Below, one piece after another: positions 25,467 through 36,338 of a stretch of DNA of 64,000 bases. The stretch is from NCBI RefSeq assembly GCF_002843355.2, contig NZ_PJAI02000011.1, positions 60,964-124,963 of the forward strand, read 5' to 3'. Both the position numbers and the translations under genes were made by a program. Position 1 is the stretch's first letter. Every line of letters begins with the position of its first letter. Source of the DNA: Colwellia echini (GTDB lineage Bacteria; Pseudomonadota; Gammaproteobacteria; Enterobacterales; Alteromonadaceae). A model generated the notes under the pieces. The model saw only the letters and a list, made by a program, of their open reading frames with translations. It was not told the DNA's origin and did not search any database.

Positions 25467-26747
25467 TTAACCGCGAGTGAACTCAGGGTAAGCTTCCATA
25501 CCACAATCAGTGATATCGCCACCTTCGTACTCATCTTCTTCGCTAACACGAATACCAACAACTTTCTTAAGTACATACCAAACTACGAAACTAGTTGAGA
25601 ATACCCATACAAAGATAGTTGCAGCACCAATTAACTGACCACTGAAGCTAGAACCAGAGTTAGTGATTGGAACAATCATTAAGCCAAAGAAACCAACAAC
25701 ACCGTGAACAGAGATAGCACCTACTGGATCATCAATCTTAACTTTATCTAACGCTAAGATAGATAACACAACGATAATACCTGCAATTGCACCAAAGATA
25801 GTTGCTTGTAATGGAGATGGTGTAGAAGGCTCAGCTGTAATTGCTACAAGACCAGCTAACGCACCGTTTAAAGTCATTGTTAAATCCGCTTTCTTAAATA
25901 AGATTTTAGCAAAAATAAGTGCTGCAATTGCACCCGCTGCTGCTGCTGCGTTAGTATTTAAAAATACCATTGCAACTGAGTTAGCGCTGTTGATATCGGA
26001 AAGTTTCAATACAGAACCACCGTTAAAACCAAACCAACCCATCCATAAAATAAATGTACCTAAAGTAGCCATTGGTAAGTTAGCACCTGGGATAGCATTT
26101 ACTTTACCATCTTTAGTGTATTTACCTTTACGAGCACCTAGTAATAAAACACCAGCTAATGCTGCAGAAGCCCCTGCCATGTGAACAATACCAGAACCAG
26201 CGAAATCAGAGAAACCAAGGTCACCTAGTGTGTATAAACCAAATACAGCATCGCCATTCCAAGTCCAGCTACCTTCCATTGGGTAGATGAAACCAGTTAA
26301 AACAACAGTAAATGCTAGGAAAGACCAAAGCTTCATGCGTTCAGCAACCGCACCTGAAACAATAGACATAGCCGTTGCAACAAATACTACTTGGAAGAAG
26401 AAGTCAGAAGCGTTTGAATAAACTGCACCGCCGTCAAATCCAGCTTCAGCAGACTCTGCTAATACTGCACCAACAAGCGCTTCAGCGTCAGAAGCACCAT
26501 CAAGACCGATACCATTTAAAAATACACCACCACCGTACATGATGTCATAACCAATCACTAAGTACATTACACAAGCAATTGAATAAAGTGCGATGTTTTT
26601 AGTTAAAATTTCAGTTGTGTTTTTAGCACGAACTAAGCCAGCTTCTAACATTGAGAAACCCGCAGCCATCCACATTACTAATGCACCACAAATTAAGAAA
26701 TAAAATGTGTCCATCGCATATTGAAGTTGAAATATATTTTGTTCCAT
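25467..26747 (-). CDS. amtB: Ammonium transporter AmtB
   Basis: 426 aa with 11 expected transmembrane helices. The twin pore histidines are His189 (SGIVHMAGASAA) and His348 (ISVHGVVGFFG). The signature DFAGSGIVHMAGA is intact. It moves ammonium/ammonia across the inner membrane. The gene lies 12 bases after glnK, the usual glnK-amtB operon in which GlnK plugs AmtB when nitrogen is plentiful. The C-terminal cytosolic tail (EEDEYEGGDITDCGMEAYPEF) is the expected GlnK-docking region. Confidence 0.96.
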   Translation of the reverse strand: MEQNIFQLQYAMDTFYFLICGALVMWMAAGFSMLEAGLVRAKNTTEILTKNIALYSIACVMYLVIGYDIMYGGGVFLNGIGLDGASDAEALVGAVLAESAEAGFDGGAVYSNASDFFFQVVFVATAMSIVSGAVAERMKLWSFLAFTVVLTGFIYPMEGSWTWNGDAVFGLYTLGDLGFSDFAGSGIVHMAGASAALAGVLLLGARKGKYTKDGKVNAIPGANLPMATLGTFILWMGWFGFNGGSVLKLSDINSANSVAMVFLNTNAAAAAGAIAALIFAKILFKKADLTMTLNGALAGLVAITAEPSTPSPLQATIFGAIAGIIVVLSILALDKVKIDDPVGAISVHGVVGFFGLMIVPITNSGSSFSGQLIGAATIFVWVFSTSFVVWYVLKKVVGIRVSEEDEYEGGDITDCGMEAYPEFTRG

Positions 26748-26759
26748 AATAGTTGCCCC

Positions 26760-27161
<402 letters not shown>

Positions 27162-27220
27162 TTATTTAAACAATTAAAACAACAACTTAACTGATGTGCG
27201 TATTTTACCACCCTTTACTA

Positions 27221-27268
27221 TGCACCTTTTTAGCGCACAAAGCTGGGCAACTGTAAATATCTGGTGCA
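27221..27268. promoter_or_regulatory. Two NtrC-like enhancer sites upstream of glnK
   Basis: TGCACC-TTTTT-AGCGCA (27221-27237) matches the 17-bp NtrC consensus TGCACTATATTGGTGCA at 12 positions. A second copy (27252-27268) ends in the perfect half-site TGGTGCA. They lie about 65-125 bases upstream of the sigma54-like element, the usual enhancer distance. Confidence 0.5.
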
Positions 27269-27328
27269 ACGGCCGTGTGTTCACTAACACTTAAGTTGAT
27301 AATTCACCGCGATATGAGAATGTATTTG

Positions 27329-27556
27329 TTAGCTTTTATACATTTCAGTAAAGCCTTTAATTGAAAAACCATTAAGTAACTGGTCGCCAATTTTCAATAC
27401 TGGCACACCACGCAAGCGCGTGCTTGCAAATTCTTTCTGACCTTTAGGGGTTTTAATATTGCACAATCTAAACGCAATACCTTGTTGTTCAAGATAACGT
27501 TTAGCGGTTTGACAGTGCGGACACTTATCCATGGTATATAAAACTACTTTTTTCAT
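27329..27556 (-). CDS. Glutaredoxin-like protein
   Basis: 75 aa. Thioredoxin fold with active site CPHC (Cys12, Cys15) in VLYTMDKCPHCQTAKRYLEQ, a TRLRGVPVLKIGDQ cis-Pro segment and the GFSIKGF glutathione or substrate-side motif. Length and motif fit the NrdH/small glutaredoxin group. It is a single gene leftward. The substrate is unknown. Confidence 0.85.
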   Translation of the reverse strand: MKKVVLYTMDKCPHCQTAKRYLEQQGIAFRLCNIKTPKGQKEFASTRLRGVPVLKIGDQLLNGFSIKGFTEMYKS

Positions 27557-27848
27557 TTTTTTCTACTCTCATATATTGAATAATGGTATTGACGGTTCGC
27601 ATTAGTTAAATGCTACTATCTCTGGGTAAACAGGTTATTTTTTTAATTAAAAAATAATAGTATCAATAAAGGTAATTGTAGGGAGCTTTACTTTGTTATC
27701 ACAACTTAGCTAAATGTATTATACCCATTACGTTTTGATTAATTCTTTAATTCATTGGGTTTAATGCATTTATCTTCCCGCGCATTGCTCCGCTACAATA
27801 AAAGCATTAGAATAGCGGCGAATTTCTTTAGTTGTTAGGCGAAACTTT
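27557..27848. other. Intergenic region between the glutaredoxin gene and pabA
   Basis: 292 bases. It contains a dyad CCGCTA (27790-27795) / TAGCGG (27813-27818) shortly before pabA, and otherwise AT-rich DNA with no gene. Confidence 0.4.
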
Positions 27849-28448
27849 TTGTTATTAATGATCGACAATTACGACTCTTTTACTTTTAACTTAGTGCACT
27901 ATTTTCAAGCATTAGGTCAAGAAGTAGTTGTTTTTAGAAATGATGAAATTAATTTAGCTGACATTTCGCGGCTATCTCCGCAATATATTGTGATTTCACC
28001 AGGCCCTTGTGATCCTAATGCTGCAGGTATATCACTTGCTGTAATTAAAGAATTTGCGGGTAAAGTTCCATTACTAGGCGTTTGTTTAGGCCATCAATGT
28101 ATTGCCCAGCACTTTGGCGCTAAGGTAGAAAAAGCCAAAAAAGTTATGCATGGTAAAACAACACTGATTCGTCATACTCAGCAAGGATTATTCACTGGAC
28201 TGAATTCACCATTACAGGTTACGCGCTACCATTCATTAATTGTAAATAAATCGTCATTACCTGCAGAGTTAACTATAACGGCCTGGAGTGAAGATGTACA
28301 AGGAGGTATTGATGAAATTATGGCGCTTGAACATAAAACATTACCTATAACTAGTGTACAATTTCATCCTGAATCGATTATGACTGAGCAAGGGCAAGAC
28401 TTATTAGCTAATTTTATTAAGCAATATAATAATTTCCCTCTACATTAA
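27849..28448 (+). CDS. pabA: Aminodeoxychorismate/anthranilate synthase glutamine amidotransferase (PabA)
   Basis: 199 aa from the TTG at 27849 (reads [14 protein letters not shown], matching MILLIDNYDSF of PabA). The first ATG is three codons later, and AGGCG precedes the TTG. Class I glutamine amidotransferase triad: Cys79 in GVCLGHQC, and His173 and Glu175 in VQFHPESI. It supplies ammonia to PabB for p-aminobenzoate (folate) synthesis and may serve TrpE. Close linkage to argD, as in enterobacteria, supports pabA over trpG. Confidence 0.9.
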   Translation: MLLMIDNYDSFTFNLVHYFQALGQEVVVFRNDEINLADISRLSPQYIVISPGPCDPNAAGISLAVIKEFAGKVPLLGVCLGHQCIAQHFGAKVEKAKKVMHGKTTLIRHTQQGLFTGLNSPLQVTRYHSLIVNKSSLPAELTITAWSEDVQGGIDEIMALEHKTLPITSVQFHPESIMTEQGQDLLANFIKQYNNFPLH

Positions 28449-28620
28449 ATGTAAAAAATAAGAATACAGAATTTAAAAAGAGCGCTCTAAAATAGAAGCT
28501 TTTTAGTTTAAAGCCCTATAAAGTAGGTGTTTACTTTATCTAGAAAATAGCCGTTCAGTGAAAACCTGAATTAACGAATTCGATACTCACTTTATATCTC
28601 AGATAAGCAATAAACTTTTT

Positions 28621-29766
28621 ATGCAAATTTTTGAAAACAATCAAGCAGCCGCAATATTATATCAACGCGCTATTAGTCTTTCTATCAGTAAAGATTTTGC
28701 CGAAAAGCAATGCGGTAAAATCCCGACGGTAAGTCATCAAGGTAGCGAGCAAGAAAATCGTCGCCGAGAGCTATTATCTGTCGAAGTTAAAGCGCAGCAA
28801 GAAAAAATAATTGCCGAACATGGTGAAGAGCATTTTCGAAATCAAACAAAGCAAAGTTTCTTTAATCGTGTTCGCACTAAAGTTAACAGCGACTTTGACA
28901 ATAAAGAACATCTATACCACAACGTACTGGGTATTGAAGATGCTTGTCCCGCGATTATAGACATTTTATCTGCCCGTGCAGCTTCGGTGAACCAAATTAA
29001 AGAGCTTGCCGCTTCACTATCATGGTTAAGTATTGATCTGATCAGTTTAGTGAATAAACCGCAATATCGAAAACGTGCCGACGTACAAGTTACTGATGCT
29101 AAATTAGCGTTAAGCTACATTGGTTTAGATAATTTAAAACTGGTTATGCCAACCTTTACGCTTAAGCATTGGCTGCCAACCAGTACAGCTCCCTATGGTT
29201 TAATGAAACGAAAGTTATGGAACGATAGTTTATCTATTGCCCTCGCCTCTCGTGTTTTAGGTAAAGAGCACGGCCTTGATGAATTTACCGCGTTTACTAA
29301 TGGAATGTTATCGAATATTGGTCGACTTGCCGTTACTCGCTGTTATTTAAACATTTTTAGTGACATGTATAAAAAAGAATTACGAGACGCTTTTGATAAA
29401 AAAGATAAGCGTTTGCATAACGTATTATCAAAAATAGAGGCTAATGAAGAAATACTGCTTGAGCAATTAGTAATGCGTAGTTCACAGTTATCAGCCGATT
29501 TAATTGAACAAATGAATTTTAAGCGACTTAATATCACAGAGCCTGTTTTTGATTTAGCTTACGCGACAAGTTTCGAACAAATGCATCCCATTGCTCAGGT
29601 AGTGGCCAAAGCTAAAGCTTATGTGGCATATCGAGCCTTAGATAAAGAATCATTAATCAATACCGAAGAAGCTCAACAATTACTCGGTGCTGTACAATTA
29701 ACTGCTGACGAAATTGCCTTATTGAAAAAAAGTGATATTGACCACATTAAACTAAACTTTAATTAA
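28621..29766 (+). CDS. HDOD-domain protein
   Basis: 381 aa, soluble. An N-terminal basic/helical region (1-100) precedes an HDOD domain (about 105-310, with CPAIIDILSARAASVNQIKELAASLSW, and SIALASRVLGKEHGLDEFTAFTNGMLSNIGRLA in place of the metal-binding HD motif). HDOD proteins are non-catalytic relatives of HD phosphohydrolases that act in signalling or regulation. It sits between pabA and argD and may be transcribed with either. The role is unknown. Confidence 0.78.
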   Translation: MQIFENNQAAAILYQRAISLSISKDFAEKQCGKIPTVSHQGSEQENRRRELLSVEVKAQQEKIIAEHGEEHFRNQTKQSFFNRVRTKVNSDFDNKEHLYHNVLGIEDACPAIIDILSARAASVNQIKELAASLSWLSIDLISLVNKPQYRKRADVQVTDAKLALSYIGLDNLKLVMPTFTLKHWLPTSTAPYGLMKRKLWNDSLSIALASRVLGKEHGLDEFTAFTNGMLSNIGRLAVTRCYLNIFSDMYKKELRDAFDKKDKRLHNVLSKIEANEEILLEQLVMRSSQLSADLIEQMNFKRLNITEPVFDLAYATSFEQMHPIAQVVAKAKAYVAYRALDKESLINTEEAQQLLGAVQLTADEIALLKKSDIDHIKLNFN

Positions 29767-29914
29767 TGTGTTGTCGTACATTTATTTATTGCTTTTAATT
29801 CGCCTTAATATTAATGCTCACCACTAAAATAAATATTATTTTTACAATACAAAAAATTTTCATTAAGCTTTATCTGCTTTTGCAGTAAGCTATTTAAAAA
29901 CGTTACCCACATAA

Positions 29915-31147
<1,233 letters not shown>

Positions 31148-31166
31148 AAAATACAACTAATATTAA

Positions 31167-31205
31167 ATTAGCCTATAGGTATTAACTCACCTATGGGCTT
31201 AATTA
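31167..31205 (+). terminator. Hairpin after argD
   Basis: GCCTATAGGT pairs with ACCTATGGGC (one G-T wobble), extended by flanking AATTA/TTAATT and followed by moderately T-rich sequence. A probable weak terminator. Confidence 0.55.
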
Positions 31206-31235
31206 ACTTTAATAATTCTCTCAAAGTAAGTTTTC

Positions 31236-31277
31236 TTCTACAACAGCCTTAATTATCCTGAACTCAGATTACTTAAA
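31236..31277. repeat. Deleted MITE-like fragment
   Basis: CTACAACAGCCTTAATTA matches the left interior of element copy B. It is joined directly to TCCTGAACTCAGATTA, a variant of the element terminus. This looks like an internally deleted remnant. Confidence 0.6.
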
Positions 31278-31364
31278 CTAAAAATTTTAAAATAATACTA
31301 AATCTAAATGCTATACTCAAAAAATCCTACAACTCAATCATCAGCAAGGGTCGATAAATCAATT

Positions 31365-31709
31365 ATGGTTACAGATACTGACGGTTATATTCACATTATT
31401 GAATATCTTACAGAGCACCTTAGTTTATTTGAAAATTCGACCGCGCCTGCGCAATCTAACGAAACAGTCATGTCTGTTATTGAAATAGAATTAGGCGAAC
31501 AAATCATTAGTGTGTGTAGTCAAAATAAAAATTTAACGTTTAATCAGCGTAACGCTATTATTCGTGAAGTTGATGCCATTCTTTGTGATTTACAAGAACT
31601 ATTCTCTGGCATTATGGATAACCCAGTAAACGCCGCACAACATGCCTTTATTATTGAGTTTGCAGCTTTAATTAAAAATCTATTCGATAGTGTTATTAAT
31701 GCAGACTAA
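31365..31709 (+). CDS. DUF3802-like small protein
   Basis: 114 aa from the ATG at 31365 (MVTDTDGYIHIIEYLTEHLSLF). The longer frame from 31308 adds an unlikely N-terminus overlapping the repeat remnant. Predicted all-helical, acidic and cytoplasmic. It includes VIEIELGEQIISVCSQNK and REVDAILCDLQELFSG. I recall this pattern as DUF3802, a family of unknown function confined to Shewanella, Colwellia and relatives and commonly found near argD or speD. No function is claimed. Confidence 0.65.
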   Translation: MVTDTDGYIHIIEYLTEHLSLFENSTAPAQSNETVMSVIEIELGEQIISVCSQNKNLTFNQRNAIIREVDAILCDLQELFSGIMDNPVNAAQHAFIIEFAALIKNLFDSVINAD

Positions 31710-31735
31710 ACTATCAACTTACGGTAAATTGTTAA

Positions 31736-31757
31736 GTTACCTGAGCTCGGGATAAGT
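31736..31757. repeat. Solo MITE-like terminus
   Basis: TTACCTGAGCTCGGGATAAG differs from the copy B left terminus (ACCTGAGTTCGGGATAAG) at one base. No right terminus is visible within 300 bases, so it is a solo end or remnant. Confidence 0.65.
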
Positions 31758-31838
31758 AGTTTAAGATAAAATTGTCTCGATTAATTTATTGTTACCATGT
31801 AGGTGGCAATAAAAAGATATAAATAAGCGTTGTTGTAG

Positions 31839-32627
31839 ATGTCCTCCAAAAATAAAATTCCACTTTATGGCTTTAATAACTTAACAAAGAGTTTAAGTTT
31901 TTCGCTATATCGTGTGCATTATTTACACACTAAGCAGACTACTGACAATAGCGAGCACAGCGCTACGTTGAATAGACAATGCCAAGAGCATTATCATAGC
32001 TACATTAATCAGGCCTACAGTAGCGAACAGCTTGAACTACTACTGACTAAAATTTGCCATGCTATTGGTGGGAATGTATTAAATATTGCTAGCCAAGATT
32101 ACACCCCACAAGGCGCTAGTGTTACCTTAATGATTTCAGAAGAAGCCAAACCAGAATCATTAGTTGCGCATATAGACAAAAGCCACCTGTGTATTCACAC
32201 TTATCCTGAAGAGGCTCCTCAGCAAGCTATTGCTATTTTTAGGGCTGATATTGAATTATCAACCTGTGGTGTTATTTCACCGTTAGAGGTATTAGATTAC
32301 GTGATTGACACTTTTTCAGCAGATGTAATCGATATAGATTATCGAATACGCGGCATGACCCGTGATCAACAAGGCAATAAACACTTTAGTGATCATAATA
32401 TCAACCAAATAAGTGAACATTTAAGCTCTAACACACACCAAACATACCAAATAAAAGACAGTGTAATGGCAACCCATAATTTGTTTCATTGTAAATTAGT
32501 CAGACAATCTATCGATTTACAACATCATTTATTTAATACTAATGTTGATCAAATATCGCTTAAAACTAAAAGACAAATAACGAATCAGCTCCGCACCGAA
32601 TTAAATGAACTATTTACTGGTAAATAA
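31839..32627 (+). CDS. speD: S-adenosylmethionine decarboxylase proenzyme
   Basis: 262 aa, the size of the E. coli-type (class 1A) enzyme. The autocleavage site is Lys114-Ser115 in LVAHIDKSHLCIHTYPE; Ser115 becomes the pyruvoyl cofactor. A conserved Cys143 lies in ELSTCGVISPLEVLDYV. It makes decarboxylated SAM for spermidine synthesis. No speE lies alongside it in the window. A solo repeat end is located in its upstream region. Confidence 0.93.
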   Translation: MSSKNKIPLYGFNNLTKSLSFSLYRVHYLHTKQTTDNSEHSATLNRQCQEHYHSYINQAYSSEQLELLLTKICHAIGGNVLNIASQDYTPQGASVTLMISEEAKPESLVAHIDKSHLCIHTYPEEAPQQAIAIFRADIELSTCGVISPLEVLDYVIDTFSADVIDIDYRIRGMTRDQQGNKHFSDHNINQISEHLSSNTHQTYQIKDSVMATHNLFHCKLVRQSIDLQHHLFNTNVDQISLKTKRQITNQLRTELNELFTGK

Positions 32628-32764
32628 CCCCTTAAACAGTTTAAACGCCTTATTTTTTATACAATTTTCATTTTGTTTTATCTACGCAATGACTAGTGCT
32701 TGCTTAAATCTTTAATGGTGTTTATCCTTTCCTCAAGACGTTCTTTTTAAAAGGTATTAAAAAC

Positions 32765-33538
32765 ATGAGTAAACGCATTCCTATCGTTGTCGCTAATTGG
32801 AAATTAAACGGCGGCATTGACCTACTTTGTGCCTCGGTTGCCGCTTTTATTGGTAAACATTTTTCAACCAAAATAGCGATTTGCCCTCCTTATATTTATA
32901 TGCGAGATATGCTTAATTTTTTACAGCATTCAGAAATCATCGTTGGTAGCCAAAACGTTAGTAAGTTTGGCTCTGGTGCTTATACTGGTGAAACGTCAGC
33001 ACAAATGCTGAAAGATGTAGGCGCTGGCTTATGTTTAATCGGTCATTCAGAACGTCGTCAAATGTTTAATGAAAATGACGGAAGTTGTCAAATTAAGGTT
33101 AACCAAGCACTAGCAAGTGATCTGATGCCTGTATTATGTATTGGTGAAAATGCCCAACAACGTGAAGCAGGTATTACTAACGATGTATTATTTAGACAAA
33201 TGCACGATGCTTTAGCGGATACTGATATTACAAACAAAGAAATTTGTATCGCTTATGAACCGGTCTGGGCTATAGGTACTGGTCAAGCTGCATCACCAGA
33301 AGATGCGCAAGCGGTTCATGGCTTTATTCGTCAAGAGCTTTGCGTTATTTACGGCGTTGAGCGCGCTGAAAAAATACATATTTTATATGGTGGTAGTGTT
33401 AATAAAAGTAATGCGCGTGAATTAATGAACCAAGAAGATATTGACGGTTTATTAGTAGGTGGGGCTAGCTTAGATCCAAATCATTTTATTGAAATTTGTA
33501 AACAAGCTGAGATAGTAGCCGAAGAAATTGAAGGTTAA
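32765..33538 (+). CDS. tpiA: Triosephosphate isomerase
   Basis: 257 aa TIM barrel. The active site is complete: Asn11/Lys13 in VANWKLNGG, His94 in LIGHSERR, and Glu165 in AYEPVWAIGTG. The phosphate-binding loops ILYGGSVN and GLLVGGASL are intact. It interconverts DHAP and glyceraldehyde-3-phosphate in glycolysis and gluconeogenesis. An AAAAGG-like ribosome site precedes the ATG. Monocistronic, with a downstream terminator. Confidence 0.96.
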   Translation: MSKRIPIVVANWKLNGGIDLLCASVAAFIGKHFSTKIAICPPYIYMRDMLNFLQHSEIIVGSQNVSKFGSGAYTGETSAQMLKDVGAGLCLIGHSERRQMFNENDGSCQIKVNQALASDLMPVLCIGENAQQREAGITNDVLFRQMHDALADTDITNKEICIAYEPVWAIGTGQAASPEDAQAVHGFIRQELCVIYGVERAEKIHILYGGSVNKSNARELMNQEDIDGLLVGGASLDPNHFIEICKQAEIVAEEIEG

Positions 33539-33568
33539 AAATTAGCACCCAAAAATCTGTCCATATAA

Positions 33569-33613
33569 TTTGGCAGTAATAATCTTTAGTAAGAATATAG
33601 TTTGGCAGTAATA
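33569..33613. repeat. Direct repeat of TTTGGCAGTAATA
   Basis: The 13-mer occurs twice (near 33569 and at 33601-33613) between tpiA and its terminator. This is probably a local duplication. Confidence 0.6.
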
Positions 33614-33636
33614 TTTCACCGCCAAATCATATAAAT

Positions 33637-33674
33637 AAAAAACGCAGATAACATAAGTTAACTGCGTTTTTTTT
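33637..33674. terminator. Strong bidirectional terminator between tpiA and maoP
   Basis: AAAAAACGCAG-A-TAAC pairs with GTTA-A-CTGCGTTTTTT around a 4-base loop, with eight T on the right and A-runs on the left. Confidence 0.92.
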
Positions 33675-33694
33675 AATCTTAATTTAAAAGATGC

Positions 33695-34066
33695 TTAATC
33701 TAAATCAGTATCATCCGGATCAACTTCGTCGTCTTCATCATCCGTTTCAACTTTGCTTCTACCAAATAAGGTATGGAAGTGTTTAGGTGTTAACGTTTTA
33801 TTTTGGTATTTCACCCACGCTTTTTCAATTGGGGTAACAGGGTCAAGTTGATTGATACATACTTCAACAAATTGTATTTCTTCATCTGTTACTGGCGCTC
33901 TTGACTGGTCAGCCAATGCTCTCAATGCAACGCCGTATTGCTCCATAATTTGCGATTCTTTTAGGGTAAAATCACCAGACTTAGCCAAGCCTCGTGGATA
34001 GTTTTTGTCGTCATAAAACTGACGGTCAGTAGCAAAACTGATAGCTGATTCTGTTAAAGTAGTCAT
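33695..34066 (-). CDS. maoP: MaoP (DUF413) macrodomain Ori organisation protein
   Basis: 123 aa, cytoplasmic. The DUF413 signature is FYDDKNYPRGLAKSGDFTLKES (17-38), followed by a helical region and an unusually acidic tail (VETDDEDDEVDPDDTDLD). In E. coli, MaoP with the maoS site constrains long-range contacts of the Ori macrodomain. Its presence does not place this window at the origin. Convergent to tpiA. Confidence 0.85.
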   Translation of the reverse strand: MTTLTESAISFATDRQFYDDKNYPRGLAKSGDFTLKESQIMEQYGVALRALADQSRAPVTDEEIQFVEVCINQLDPVTPIEKAWVKYQNKTLTPKHFHTLFGRSKVETDDEDDEVDPDDTDLD

Positions 34067-34350
34067 TCGGCGAACTCTAAAATAAAAAAAAAGATTCTAA
34101 AAATATTTTTAGCTCAAAGCAATATACTTCGCAAACTATTTTAGCCTTTTCAATATGATTTTTTAGTCTAAGCCCCTGAAAATTTGCTCTAATACAATAT
34201 ATGAATAATGGTAATAAGGAATTATTCTGTTCAATAAGTCATTTCAGAATAAATAAAAATAACAGTTGGCTTTTGTACTATCGTCGTTTATTTTAAATTT
34301 TATTCTTTGCATCATAATGAAGCATTAGGCGAATAAAGGAAAAGTCGCGC
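34067..34350. other. Intergenic region between maoP and the GNAT gene
   Basis: 284 bases, AT-rich. A weak dyad TTATTCTG / CAGAATAA lies near 34222-34252 in the leader of the rightward GNAT gene. Nothing else was recognised. Confidence 0.4.
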
Positions 34351-34776
34351 ATGATTAATATTTACGAAGCTAAAACTGAAGATGAAATTGCAAATTGTTT
34401 CTCTGTATTTAAAGCTTTAAGACCACATCTGACAGTGGAAAATTTTGTCCCTCAAGTTAAAAGGCAGCAAGCCCAAGGATATAAAATACTAGCGCTCAGT
34501 GATAATGGTATTGTTCAAAGTATTATCGGTTACAGGCAGAGTGAATTTTTAGCTTGGGGAGAAATAATATACATTGATGATTTATCTACTGCTGAAGAGG
34601 TTAGAGGTAAAGGCTATGCCGGTAAACTACTTGATCAAATAATTAATAAAGCCAAAAGCTTAGGATTACAAGGAGTTCACTTAGATACTGGTTATGCACG
34701 ACATTTTGCACATCGCTTATATTTAAATAAAGGTTTGAATTTCAGCTCACATCATTTGTCGATAACATTTTCTTAA
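34351..34776 (+). CDS. GNAT-family N-acetyltransferase
   Basis: 141 aa. GNAT core: the beta4 and motif A region is IIYIDDLSTAEEVRGKGYAGKLLDQIINKA, with the acetyl-CoA-binding R-G-K-G-Y-A pattern at about residues 90-96. It ends RLYLNKGLNFSSHHLSITF. An AAAGGAAAA ribosome site is upstream. The substrate is unknown. It lies 29 bases before a YdeI-like gene and may be cotranscribed. Confidence 0.85.
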   Translation: MINIYEAKTEDEIANCFSVFKALRPHLTVENFVPQVKRQQAQGYKILALSDNGIVQSIIGYRQSEFLAWGEIIYIDDLSTAEEVRGKGYAGKLLDQIINKAKSLGLQGVHLDTGYARHFAHRLYLNKGLNFSSHHLSITFS

Positions 34777-34805
34777 TATATACGTTTTAAAATAGGCATC
34801 TCAGT

Positions 34806-35105
34806 ATGACATTTAAAATTTCTGGCGGACTTGTACACGAATTACCAGCAGATCTATCTAGAACATTAACTGAAAGCAATATAATAGAGCTTTGGGAGAA
34901 TTTAACCCCTATAGCGCGTAACGAATTTATATGTTGGATTGAAGACGCCAAACAAAGTAAAACTAGAGTAAAACGAATTACAAGGGCTGCAGAAGCCTTA
35001 CTCGAGGGAAAGAAACGCCCATGTTGTTGGGTCGGTTGCATTCATAGAACTGATAAAAAACCCAGCGAATGGCAACAGAGTGTTTTAATAGATAAAAATA
35101 AATAA
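34806..35105 (+). CDS. YdeI/OmpD-associated family protein
   Basis: 99 aa. The C-terminal YdeI/OmdA-type segment reads ALTESNIIELWENLTPIARNEFICWIEDAK-like helices followed by KTRVKRITRAAEALLEGKKRPCCW. Such proteins have been linked to resistance to cationic peptides or bacteriocins in some bacteria, but the role here is not established. Shorter than many family members, it seems to consist only of the helical module. Confidence 0.72.
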   Translation: MTFKISGGLVHELPADLSRTLTESNIIELWENLTPIARNEFICWIEDAKQSKTRVKRITRAAEALLEGKKRPCCWVGCIHRTDKKPSEWQQSVLIDKNK

Positions 35106-35241
35106 CCTGGGATTGGAATAAGGAAGTAAAGTAAAGCGGGCATCACTCATAATTATTGAGGCAATATCAGATACCATATATTGTTTGTTTCACGCGATAG
35201 GTGAGTGTTAATAATTTTTTATTCAAGTAGGTTTATTTATT

Positions 35242-36123
35242 ATGCCGTTAACAGATAAAAAAAACATATCTTTAGTACTTGGAAGTGGTGGCGCTAGAGG
35301 TTTAGCACATATAGGTGTAATTCATTGGTTAGAAGAACATAATTATGTCATTTCATCTATTTCGGGCTGCTCTATAGGCGCCTTAATTGGAGGAATATAT
35401 GCTGCAGGCAAACTTAATGAATTTGAACGATGGATCAGAGCCATAACCAAAGTAGATATTGTAAATTTACTCGATCTTTCATGGCAAAGTAGTGGTTTAG
35501 TAAAAGGCGATAAAATAATAAATACACTGACAGAAATTGTAGGTGATATAGCTATCGAAGACCTGCCTATTAATTTCACTGCAGTTGCGGCAGATATTAA
35601 AAATGAGAAAGAAGTATGGATAAATTCTGGCAGGCTATTTGATGCGATTAGAGCGTCAATATCCCTACCTTTATTTTTTACTCCGTACAATCACAATGGC
35701 ATTCAATTAATAGATGGTGGGGTATTAAACCCTGTACCAATAGCACCAACTTTTGGTGATTCTACATACATGACTATCGCCGTAAACCTTGGTGGTCCCA
35801 ATATACCCACTAATGATCCACAAATAAAATTTAAGAAAAAAACGATAGATTCAAGATTTTCTACCAAAATAGGTGAATTTATCGATAGCTTTAATAAGTC
35901 GACTCAAAATAATTTAAATGAAAAATGGGGCGGTTATGATATTGCCAACCAAGCATTTGACGCTATGCAAAGTAGTATATCAAGACAAAAGTTAGCAGCA
36001 TATCCACCGGATATATTAATAGAAATAGCCCGTAATGCTTGTGGTACGTTGGAGTTTGATAGGGCTGATGAAATGATTCACTTAGGGTACTCTTTGTGTG
36101 AAGAACATTTCAGTAGATCATAA
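35242..36123 (+). CDS. Patatin-like phospholipase (RssA type)
   Basis: 293 aa, no signal peptide. The oxyanion motif is GSGGARGLAHIG (14-25), the nucleophile is Ser44 in GCSIG, and the dyad Asp158 is in IDGGVLNPVP. These are all the patatin hydrolase landmarks of small RssA-like esterases. The expected activity is lipid acyl hydrolysis. The C-terminal 100 residues are helical and less conserved. Isolated gene with its own leader. Confidence 0.88.
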   Translation: MPLTDKKNISLVLGSGGARGLAHIGVIHWLEEHNYVISSISGCSIGALIGGIYAAGKLNEFERWIRAITKVDIVNLLDLSWQSSGLVKGDKIINTLTEIVGDIAIEDLPINFTAVAADIKNEKEVWINSGRLFDAIRASISLPLFFTPYNHNGIQLIDGGVLNPVPIAPTFGDSTYMTIAVNLGGPNIPTNDPQIKFKKKTIDSRFSTKIGEFIDSFNKSTQNNLNEKWGGYDIANQAFDAMQSSISRQKLAAYPPDILIEIARNACGTLEFDRADEMIHLGYSLCEEHFSRS

Positions 36124-36130
36124 TACAACC

Positions 36131-36159
36131 GACCCTGTAACAATATCTGTTACAGGGTC
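36131..36159. terminator. 12-bp perfect stem after the patatin gene
   Basis: GACCCTGTAACA pairs with TGTTACAGGGTC around five bases, 7 bases after the stop. There is no T-run. The sequence echoes the cvfB terminator at 2375 (GGGTCTGTAAC). Confidence 0.55.
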
Positions 36160-36196
36160 TAGCCAATTAGTTAGCCCAAAAGTGTTCTGTTGTAAA

Positions 36197-36260
36197 AAAG
36201 CCTAAACCCTTGCTGTTATTATACGTTGAATATAAAAACAGCAAAAATTCAGGCTTTATT
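36197..36260. terminator. Nested stem-loop downstream of the TonB receptor
   Basis: AAAGCCT...AGGCTTT encloses GCTGTT...AACAGC-like pairing, followed by TATTT on the plus strand and preceded by an A-run. A likely bidirectional terminator between convergent genes. Confidence 0.65.
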
Positions 36261-36338
36261 TGATCTGGCAACAATCACTGCCATTATCTACTTGCACTAA
36301 GTACCATAAAATCATTGTATTGATTGCATGGTTACTAT

